From an uncultured bacterium (GTDB lineage Bacteria; Cyanobacteriota; Vampirovibrionia; Gastranaerophilales; Gastranaerophilaceae), in contig ONOE01000001.1 of NCBI GenBank assembly GCA_900319365.1, positions 62,001 through 126,000 on the forward strand: a stretch of DNA of 64,000 nt, read 5' to 3'. The notes below the pieces were generated by a model. That model made no database searches. It was not told the DNA's origin and saw nothing but the letters and a program-made list of their open reading frames with translations. Each line of letters opens with the position of its first letter. The stretch's first letter is position 1. Shown in pieces: positions 55,471 to 62,848 of this stretch. The translations under genes were made by a program, and so were the position numbers.

Positions 55471-56547
55471 TTAAGAAATATAGTTAATTTGTTTTTTATA
55501 GAAATCAACAAACGGTTTTTCTATCAAATGATAAACGATAACCCCCAACAGTATCGAAAATAATAATGAAATAATAATGCACATGGTTAAATGATTCAAT
55601 ATAAGACTTCTATTTTTCCATATGCTATTTTGCATAATCCAAAAAGCAGTTTGTTGCATTACATATATGCTGTATGAATATCTTCCGAGAAATACCGAAA
55701 TTTTATTATCAAGAATCTTTGATAATAGTCCTTTTTCGTAAATCATAAGGATAAATAGAATTACAAAAACAAAAATAAAAATCATAGGGTTATTACAATT
55801 AATTTGATGAAAAACAAAATTTTGAATAAGAAATGTTAAACAATAAATTTCAACAATGGAAATAGCAATATAATTTATCTTTGTATGTATTTTTAAGTTT
55901 AATTGTACTCTATTCAAATTATCAATAAATAAACCTACTAAGTAACCTAACCCTATACCTGCAAGTCCTCTTAAAATTCCTAAAGAAATAAAACTATATA
56001 TGACTATTCTCCCGAAGCCAATATTAACAATTCCAACATAACTGAAATATGTTATAAGTGCTATAATCCAATTAGCGATATTTGCTTTACAATTTTTCAA
56101 TAACGTAAAATAAAAAAGCAATGCCCAAAAACAACTTGATACATACCAGTTAATTCCTTCATATTGTAGACTTATACCATTACACTGACATAATAAAAGG
56201 TTGAAAAAATTATTATAACCATTAATGTTAATCAATCCAAATATATGTAAAATATAACTACATAAAATTGAAAAAGCTAAGACCGGCCATAGTCTAAAAA
56301 ATTTACCGGTCGCAAATTCAAATACTGTACTATTTTTGTGTTTATCAAAAGTCCTATATAGAAAAAATCCTGAAATTATAAAAAATAATTCGACTATATA
56401 TGATGCACTGCAACACTTGTCACTTAATATATGTAATTGTGATGAATTTTCATACAAACTAATTAGGTTTGAGTGAAATATATGGAAGTAAACAATAATA
56501 ACTGCAAAAATAAATCTTAAAGCTTCAATATTTCTAATTTTTTGCAT
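55471..56547 (-). CDS. Acyltransferase family 3 membrane protein
   Basis: 358 residues from the ATG at 56547, chosen because GGAGGAAGG precedes it; a longer frame to 56769 overlaps the divergent HTH gene. The start RNIEALRFIFAVIIVYFHIFHS holds the conserved Arg and His of the acyltransferase-3 family. About ten membrane helices follow (GFFLYRTF, LSYVG..., IFVFVILFILMIY). Such proteins O-acylate surface polysaccharides or lipids. It lies in the accessory island and is probably controlled by the divergent XRE regulator. Confidence 0.87.
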   Translation of the reverse strand: MQKIRNIEALRFIFAVIIVYFHIFHSNLISLYENSSQLHILSDKCCSASYIVELFFIISGFFLYRTFDKHKNSTVFEFATGKFFRLWPVLAFSILCSYILHIFGLININGYNNFFNLLLCQCNGISLQYEGINWYVSSCFWALLFYFTLLKNCKANIANWIIALITYFSYVGIVNIGFGRIVIYSFISLGILRGLAGIGLGYLVGLFIDNLNRVQLNLKIHTKINYIAISIVEIYCLTFLIQNFVFHQINCNNPMIFIFVFVILFILMIYEKGLLSKILDNKISVFLGRYSYSIYVMQQTAFWIMQNSIWKNRSLILNHLTMCIIISLLFSILLGVIVYHLIEKPFVDFYKKQINYIS

Positions 56548-56575
56548 TACCTTCCTCCGACGAAAAGTTATGTAA

Positions 56576-56600
56576 TTTTGACATTCACTGAATGTCAAAA
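56576..56600. promoter_or_regulatory. Palindromic operator between acyltransferase and XRE genes
   Basis: TTTTGACATTC-ACT-GAATGTCAAAA, perfect 11-bp arms. A half site, AATGTCAC, recurs at about 56641, before the XRE start. It is placed to control the divergent acyltransferase and the XRE gene itself. Confidence 0.6.
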
Positions 56601-56665
56601 CAATAAAAATATTATCACATAATATAAAAATAGCAAGAAAAATGTCACTATGAATAGAGTTACAA

Positions 56666-56911
56666 ATGTTTATCAATAAATCTAACGACGGCAAAAATAA
56701 TATTTGTGGATATAATATATCTTTATTAAGAAAAGCTATGAATATTTCACAAAGGAAACCCGCAGACAAGATGCAAATTGCAGGACTTGATATAGATAAA
56801 AATGCAATCCAAAGGATAGAAGCAGGAAAAAGATTTGTAACTGATATAGAATTGTTAGCGTTTTCAAAAGTATTTAATGTCAGATTGGAAGATTTATTAT
56901 ATATTGCGTAG
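56666..56911 (+). CDS. XRE-family HTH regulator
   Basis: 81 residues: ISLLRKAMNISQRKPADKMQ and KNAIQRIEAGKRFVTDIELLAFSKVFN form one Cro/CI helix-turn-helix. Divergent from the acyltransferase gene; the shared 118-nt region holds the palindromic operator. It likely represses one or both promoters. Confidence 0.85.
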   Translation: MFINKSNDGKNNICGYNISLLRKAMNISQRKPADKMQIAGLDIDKNAIQRIEAGKRFVTDIELLAFSKVFNVRLEDLLYIA

Positions 56912-57110
56912 ATGATACCTTTTAATGTTTATCAAGTGATTTATCGTTAGTTCAAAAAATTCAACAATATTGTTTTTTAAGACACAGCCTTGCATCTGCT
57001 CAGTATGATTCATCTTTATTATTTTTTAGACGATAGCTAATGTTAAGATAGAATAATGTTTATGTCTCAAATAAGCAATTATTTGTAGCCATAAATCTTT
57101 TATTATATAT

Positions 57111-57341
57111 ATGAGGATAAATGAGGTTCCGGAAATAAATACTCAAATGTCAATCAATTCTCCGCAAAAGACTGCAGGGAATGATGATTTACGCCTGTTT
57201 GATTTTCCAAATCCTCAACAAAATAATTATTTTTCATATTTTTCAAGTCCTAAATATCTTGAACTGAAAAGCTTGGTTGAAAAATATAATCAGGAAAATT
57301 CAAACAATGTATCAAACGATATACATATTGTATATCTTTAA
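57111..57341 (+). pseudogene. 5' fragment of the cysteine protease-like gene family
   Basis: 76 codons. The first ~65 align with the protein at 46906: MRINEVPEI, then LRLFDF and YFSSPKYLELKSLVEKY. The catalytic half (C, H and D motifs) is missing, and the last residues are unrelated. The upstream region also matches (TTATTATATATATG). The break lies where the repeated AGTTTGA motifs begin, so insertion of the mobile element is the likely cause. Confidence 0.6.
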
Positions 57342-57356
57342 TATATTCAATCGCTT

Positions 57357-57836
57357 AGTTTGAAATAAATCATCAGTTTGATATTTTTTATTAAAAGCAT
57401 TACCCTCATTGAGTTTCAGAGATTTTTAAATTTTGAGATAATATAATTTTAGTTTGAGCATTTTGAGCGTTTTCTTAGCATTAGTGAGCAGTCCGCTAAT
57501 TTTTAAAAATCCTTAAAATGCTTGTTATTATTGGATTAGTTAATAGTTTGCTATAAATCAGCAGTTTGATATTTTTCCGCCGTATCAATTTTCGATTTTC
57601 GGATTTTTTCAAAGCCGAATGTATATTAACACATAAAATGAGAATATGCGGCATTGGCATTAAAAATCCGCTTAATTTTGAAAATTAAGCAAATATTTTT
57701 GTGTACATAGACACTTAGTTTGATAATTCTCGGACACAAAATGAGAATGTTCTCAAACTGTTAAACAAAAAATCGGATAAACTTCAAAAATCAATGATAT
57801 AAATTCCAAAACTCTTTGATAATTCACTCTCAAACT
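57357..57836. repeat. AGTTTGA repeat region upstream of the MuA-like gene
   Basis: The spacer 57342-57975 has no gene. AGTTTGA occurs at 57357, 57375, 57451, 57563 and 57717, and its complement TCAAACT at 57753 and 57830. A 23-nt unit TAAATCAkCAGTTTGATATTTTT occurs at 57366 and 57554 (22 of 23 identical). GCTTAATTTT-G-AAAATTAAGC (57670-57690) is a perfect inverted repeat. They look like binding sites for the transposase or a repressor. Confidence 0.6.
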
Positions 57837-57975
57837 TAATGATAATAAAGTTTTAAGTTATATGTTCGTTTATGTCTATTTGTTAAATCTTGTATGGCTA
57901 ATTGGGCAATATCTTTTTATTATCCTTGTGATATACTCTAACATAACCAATAATTAGCATTTTTAAGGAGTAAGA

Positions 57976-59766
57976 ATGGCAGAAGATATTTGGCTGAGCA
58001 TGGAAGATGTTTGCGAATTGACTCACGAAGTCAAAGAAACTGTCAGACGCAAATGTAAACGCGGCGAATATTCTTGTACTTATGATAAGAAAGGTAAATA
58101 TAAAAACTATTTAATAAACCTTGATTCACTTCCGGAAGCAGCCAAAAACAGATACAATGGCATAAAAATAAATGTACAACATTCTAAATTCTATAAAGAT
58201 TCTCCGACATGGGCAAAGAAACAAGCTAAAAAATATGTTGAGTTAATTGAAAAAACAAAAGGAATGAAACACAAAGAAATTGTAGAGTTTTTGCATGATT
58301 GGAACGAAAAACACCCTGATAAAAAATCAAGCTACTCTGCTTTATGTAAGGCAAGAGTTAAATATGAACAATTCGGAGAAGATGCACTTTTGTCAAAGAA
58401 AGGTTTTAAAGAAGAGGAATACCGTGTAAAACCTGAATATTATGAGTATTATAAAAACCTTTATATGAAACCTACAGCACCATCAGCAATTGATTGTTGG
58501 ATGCAAACACTAAATTATGCAAAGCAAAAAGATAAAATAAAAACTGCAAACTTCCCATGCGATAAGACTTTTGATAGATTATTAAAAAAAGAATATTCTC
58601 CTGAACAAATCAAAAGAGCAAGACTTCACCACGAAAAAGTTATTGCGAGGGATTATTCAAATATCAAAGCGAATGAATATTGGATAATTGAAAGTTGTCA
58701 GCTAAAATTTCCGTTAAAGCGAGGGAAAAGATATTTTTACCCTTGGCTTACGGTAGTAAAGGACGTAAAAACCGAAAAGTGGCTTGGTTGGTTTCTTTTT
58801 TATGAGACTGTTAATTCCGGACATATTTTGCAAGCCGTTTATTATGCCTTTATTAAATATGGGAAACCGCAAAAAATCTTTATTAGAAATATGCATTTTG
58901 GTTCGTACATTTCACAGTATGGCAAAATTAAAAAAGCCGAAATTGATTGCAACAAAAGCGAATTGTCTCCAATACTTATCTATACAAATGCCAATTATAG
59001 TTTTGAAATACCTGCAAATATAAATACAACATCAATTGTCTATGATTTGAGAGAATTTATACCACCCGAGCAAAATACTAATATTTTTGGCTGTAAAGAG
59101 CTTCTTGATTACCATATACAAGCGGTTATCAATCAAAGACCTCATAGAAATCAGCTTTTTAAAGGCAAATCACCAAACGAATTGTGGCAAGAAAATTATG
59201 TGCAACAAGAACTTCCTAATAAAAAACATCTTATTGATATGTGTTTAAGATCTAAAAAGCCATTAAAATACGGCAAAAATGGTATTTATGATTCTGTAAC
59301 AGAAAGAACCTATTATGGAGACTGGATGCCACTTTGCACATCAAAATCAATGTACTTAAAAAGAGATATTTATTCTGAAGATGATGGATTTCTTTATGAT
59401 GGGGAGGATCAAAGAGGATTGGATTACGCTTATATTTTGCCGTATTCTCCTGCATTATGGAAAACTCCGGAACAGAGAGAACTTGTTAGACAAGCGATGG
59501 AGCGAAAGAAAAGAGCCTGGAAAAATACAAAATCTTTTCTTGAAGGAATTGAAAAAAAACCATTAGAAGAACAATGTGAAAATTATAAGGCAGTCTTTAA
59601 TAAAGAAATACCTAAAGCAAAACCAAAAGTTGTACGAATATTGTATGATTCGCACATTGAAGCAGCCGTCCGAAAAATGAAAGAAATGGAAAAAGTTAAA
59701 AAACTTCAGGATAAAGTTTTTGCACAATTGCTTGCAGATATAGAAGCTAATGAAAAAGATGAATAA
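57976..59766 (+). CDS. MuA-like transposase protein with apparent loss of catalytic residues
   Basis: 596 residues. The N-terminal Mu DNA-binding-like region reads IWLSMEDVCELTHEVKETVRRK, then helix-turn-helix-like segments to ~140. A retroviral-integrase-like core begins NEYWIIESCQLKFPL and VVKDVKTEKWLGWFLFYE. The usual Asp of WxxDH is IES and the usual DNG of the second Asp is RNM (IFIRNMHFG), so the DDE triad seems lost. A Mu C-terminal-type part (HRNQLFKGKSPNELWQENY) and a coiled-coil end follow. The frame is intact over 596 codons despite this. AAGGAG precedes the ATG. Confidence 0.7.
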   Translation: MAEDIWLSMEDVCELTHEVKETVRRKCKRGEYSCTYDKKGKYKNYLINLDSLPEAAKNRYNGIKINVQHSKFYKDSPTWAKKQAKKYVELIEKTKGMKHKEIVEFLHDWNEKHPDKKSSYSALCKARVKYEQFGEDALLSKKGFKEEEYRVKPEYYEYYKNLYMKPTAPSAIDCWMQTLNYAKQKDKIKTANFPCDKTFDRLLKKEYSPEQIKRARLHHEKVIARDYSNIKANEYWIIESCQLKFPLKRGKRYFYPWLTVVKDVKTEKWLGWFLFYETVNSGHILQAVYYAFIKYGKPQKIFIRNMHFGSYISQYGKIKKAEIDCNKSELSPILIYTNANYSFEIPANINTTSIVYDLREFIPPEQNTNIFGCKELLDYHIQAVINQRPHRNQLFKGKSPNELWQENYVQQELPNKKHLIDMCLRSKKPLKYGKNGIYDSVTERTYYGDWMPLCTSKSMYLKRDIYSEDDGFLYDGEDQRGLDYAYILPYSPALWKTPEQRELVRQAMERKKRAWKNTKSFLEGIEKKPLEEQCENYKAVFNKEIPKAKPKVVRILYDSHIEAAVRKMKEMEKVKKLQDKVFAQLLADIEANEKDE

Positions 59767-59833
59767 ATTAAAACGGCAATAAAACTTTATTTGAACGTAT
59801 ATAAAACTTTTATACTTGTAATAGAATAATGGT

Positions 59834-60502
59834 ATGAAAAAAGAAGAAATAGTATTTAAATCAAATGGCTGGCAAGCTATTAATAGAATGGGAATTATCA
59901 ATGAAAATTACCATACATTAATATTGAATTATAGAGAATTAATGAATGAAATTGTAAGAATTCAACAGGCGCCAGAACCTTTTTTATTATTATTTAATAA
60001 CCAAAATTTGAATAGATACATATTTAATTTTTTAGCATCTACTTCAGCACTCATTGATTCTTGTAGAAGCGTAATGAATTTCTACAAAAATACTGAGATA
60101 CATGAGCATTACACAAAAAACATAAAGGAACAATTCGCAAATAATAGTATCGCCGTTTTCATAAAAGACTTAAGAAATTATCAAATGCATTATAAAACGA
60201 CATTCCCTTATCTAACATCTGATAAGCAAATATGTTTTGAAACATACGAATTTAAACAATATGATAGGTGGTCAAAATTATCTAAAGAGTTTATTAAAGA
60301 ACAAGGTGATTTTATTATTTTGAAACCTTTATTTGAAACATATTTTAAAATGTTAGAGCCTTTTTATATGAATATTTATGCCGAATTAACGCAATATCAT
60401 AAACAAGATTTTAGAGAGACAATAGAATTATCGACTAAAATGCATGTAGCGATTCCAAATATATATTTTCAACTGGCGTGTTGTGACAAAAATAGTTGTT
60501 AG
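59834..60502 (+). CDS. Uncharacterised helical protein with an HEPN-like R-x4-H motif
   Basis: 222 residues, mainly helical. The motif R114-N-Y-Q-M-H119 in FIKDLRNYQMHYKTTF fits the R-x4-6-H pattern of HEPN RNases, which act in toxin-antitoxin and abortive defence systems. A preceding helix (STSALIDSCRSVMNFYKN) fits the fold. No signal peptide or membrane helix. It sits between the MuA-like gene and the restriction-modification genes on the same strand, 67 nt from the former. The HEPN assignment is by motif only. Confidence 0.5.
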   Translation: MKKEEIVFKSNGWQAINRMGIINENYHTLILNYRELMNEIVRIQQAPEPFLLLFNNQNLNRYIFNFLASTSALIDSCRSVMNFYKNTEIHEHYTKNIKEQFANNSIAVFIKDLRNYQMHYKTTFPYLTSDKQICFETYEFKQYDRWSKLSKEFIKEQGDFIILKPLFETYFKMLEPFYMNIYAELTQYHKQDFRETIELSTKMHVAIPNIYFQLACCDKNSC

Positions 60503-60571
60503 ATAACTTCTTTACATTCTTCCCATAAGTAATATTCATGCTAATATAGAAATGTTAAAGAGGGTTAGAGT

Positions 60572-62848
60572 ATGGCATTAAAATTGGAAGTTCAGGTTGA
60601 AGGTAATAAAATATATTCTCCATTGCGAGATAAGTGGCTTGTATTGACTCCGGAAGAGCAAGTAAGACAAAGTTATATATGCCGTCTTGTTAATGTTTAT
60701 GGCTACGATCTTGAACAAATGGACGAAGAATTAAAAGTCAACAACTCTCACCGTGGTCAAGGCAAGGCTAGAGCTGATATTGTAATATGGAAATCAAAAG
60801 AAGATAAAAAGAAAAATAAAGCTGCTTTTATAGTTGTTGAATGCAAGGCTGAAACGGTAAAAATCAGACAGGAAGATTATTATCAAGGTGCAAATTATGC
60901 AGCATGGTCAGGTGCAAGTTTCTTTGTAACAACGAACGAAAAAGAAACTAAATTCTTCCGTGTTGATAAAGATTCTATGCCAAAAGATCTTGATGAAATT
61001 ATTGATATTCCTAATGCTTCAATTATTAATGACCAAAAGAAAGTTGATAAATTACTATCGCAAACTAAGGCTTTCTCAAGAGATGAGTTTGCTAAACTGC
61101 TTCAAAAATGTCATAACATCATCAGGAATAATGACAAATTATCGCCGGAAGCTGCATTTGATGAAATTAGTAAGATCTTGTTTATGAAAATAAGATACGA
61201 GAGAAATCCTGATGAAGAAGTCTTATTTTCTCTGGAAAAATTTCAACGAGATGAACAACAGTTTGAAAAAAATATCAAGAAACATTTACCGGCAGAAGCT
61301 CAAATTCCTTATATGCAGTATTTATTTAAAGCTACAAAAGATGAATTCGCTGAAGATAAACTATTTGATTCTTATGAAACAATCAAAATTAAGCAATATA
61401 GCTTTGAACAAATTGTTAAAGAATTAGAAAAATACAATTTATCAGCAACATCTGATGATGTTAAAGGTATAGCATTTGAACATTTCTTAGGAACAACTTT
61501 TAGAGGTGAATTAGGACAATTCTTCACTCCTCGTACGATAGTAGATTTTATGGTAGAAGTTCTTGACCCTCAAGAAGGTGAAACCATATGCGACCCGACT
61601 TGCGGTTCCGGCGGATTTTTAATTAAATCTTTTGAATATGTAAGAGATAAAATTGAAAAAGACGTTGAAAACTATAAAAAAGAATTAAAGGCACAATTTT
61701 TTGATGAAAAATATGAAAAACTTTCTGAAAAAGAACAGTTAGAAATAAATGAGAAATATAGTAATATCTTGAAGAAATTAAATTCAGATATTAACGTACC
61801 AAATAAATCGTATTCAAAACAAACTGAGGCAGAGAAAAATAGAAGAATTTCAAAACTTTCTTCAAGTTGTATTTATGGAACGGATGCCAACCCTCGTATG
61901 GCAAGAACTTCAAAGATGAATATGATAATGCATGGTGATGGACATGGCGGTGTTCACCATCACGACGGCTTAATAAACGTGAATGGAATCTTTGAAAACA
62001 GGTTTGATGTAATCTTAACCAATCCTCCTTTTGGTGCAAGAATTGAAAAAGATTATAAATTAAGCGAAACCGATCGTTTTTATGATGAAGAAAAGCTAAA
62101 GGAATATGAGAAACGCTATGGTGATGATTGTATTAAGCAAATCAAGGAACTAAATAAAGCTATTGATGACGGTCAAAAGATACTTGATAGATTCGATTTA
62201 GGTAAAGTCAGCGGTTTGACAGAAGTTCTATTTATGGAAAGATGTTTAAAACTTCTTAAGCCTGGCGGAAGAATGGGAATTGTTTTACCTGAAGGTGTAT
62301 TGAATAATTCTAACCTGCAAAAAGTAAGAGATTATTTTGAATCTGAAGCAAAAATTCTCCTAATTACTTCAATCCCACAGGATGTATTTATTGCCTCCGG
62401 TGCAACAATTAAACCTAGTCTATTATTTTTTAAACGCTTTACAGAAGAAGAAAGAAAACAATATGTTGAGGCAAAAAATAAGGCTGCAAAAGCTGTAGAC
62501 AAAGAATTTGAACCGCAAGTAAAAGAAATTGAAGCAAAATATGCTAATGATAAAAAAGCTAAAACTAAAGCATTAAAAGATATTGAAGCAAAAAAAGAAG
62601 CAGAAATAAAAGAAAAAACAAAAGAACTTTTTAATTATGAAATTCCAATTGCTCAAGTGGAAAAAGCCGGAATTACAACAACCGGTGCAAAATGCGAAAA
62701 TGAACTTGAAGAGGTAGCTAAAGAATTTAAAAATTATAGGGATTTGAAAGGTTTGTGGACAGTTAACAAACCTAATATTTCTTATAAAATAAACGGAGAA
62801 GAATTAATTAGAATAACTAACGGTGTAGAAGAGGTTATTGATGAATAA
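60572..62848 (+). CDS. HSDR_N-HsdM fusion: restriction-methylation subunit of a type I/IIB-like system
   Basis: 758 residues. Residues ~25-130 are a PD-(D/E)XK nuclease-like HSDR_N domain with D69 (ARADIVIW) and E90-x-K92 (VVECK). Residues ~290-620 are an N6-adenine methyltransferase: GQFFTPRTIVDFMVEVL, DPTCGSGGFLI and motif IV NPPFG. A Lys/Glu coiled coil (~630-695) follows. Nuclease and methylase in one chain with a separate HsdS resembles BcgI-type enzymes, though a stand-alone HsdR could lie beyond the window. GAGGG precedes the ATG. The stop overlaps the hsdS start. Confidence 0.85.
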   Translation: MALKLEVQVEGNKIYSPLRDKWLVLTPEEQVRQSYICRLVNVYGYDLEQMDEELKVNNSHRGQGKARADIVIWKSKEDKKKNKAAFIVVECKAETVKIRQEDYYQGANYAAWSGASFFVTTNEKETKFFRVDKDSMPKDLDEIIDIPNASIINDQKKVDKLLSQTKAFSRDEFAKLLQKCHNIIRNNDKLSPEAAFDEISKILFMKIRYERNPDEEVLFSLEKFQRDEQQFEKNIKKHLPAEAQIPYMQYLFKATKDEFAEDKLFDSYETIKIKQYSFEQIVKELEKYNLSATSDDVKGIAFEHFLGTTFRGELGQFFTPRTIVDFMVEVLDPQEGETICDPTCGSGGFLIKSFEYVRDKIEKDVENYKKELKAQFFDEKYEKLSEKEQLEINEKYSNILKKLNSDINVPNKSYSKQTEAEKNRRISKLSSSCIYGTDANPRMARTSKMNMIMHGDGHGGVHHHDGLINVNGIFENRFDVILTNPPFGARIEKDYKLSETDRFYDEEKLKEYEKRYGDDCIKQIKELNKAIDDGQKILDRFDLGKVSGLTEVLFMERCLKLLKPGGRMGIVLPEGVLNNSNLQKVRDYFESEAKILLITSIPQDVFIASGATIKPSLLFFKRFTEEERKQYVEAKNKAAKAVDKEFEPQVKEIEAKYANDKKAKTKALKDIEAKKEAEIKEKTKELFNYEIPIAQVEKAGITTTGAKCENELEEVAKEFKNYRDLKGLWTVNKPNISYKINGEELIRITNGVEEVIDE

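Noticed and set aside
55471..56769. Longer start for the acyltransferase at 56769
   Set aside because: The added 74 codons overlap the operator and the divergent XRE gene; the ATG at 56547 has a strong Shine-Dalgarno and the family start.
57357..57836. CRISPR-like array
   Set aside because: Repeats are 7-23 nt, unevenly spaced and in both directions; no cas genes are near. No CRISPR array was seen in the window.
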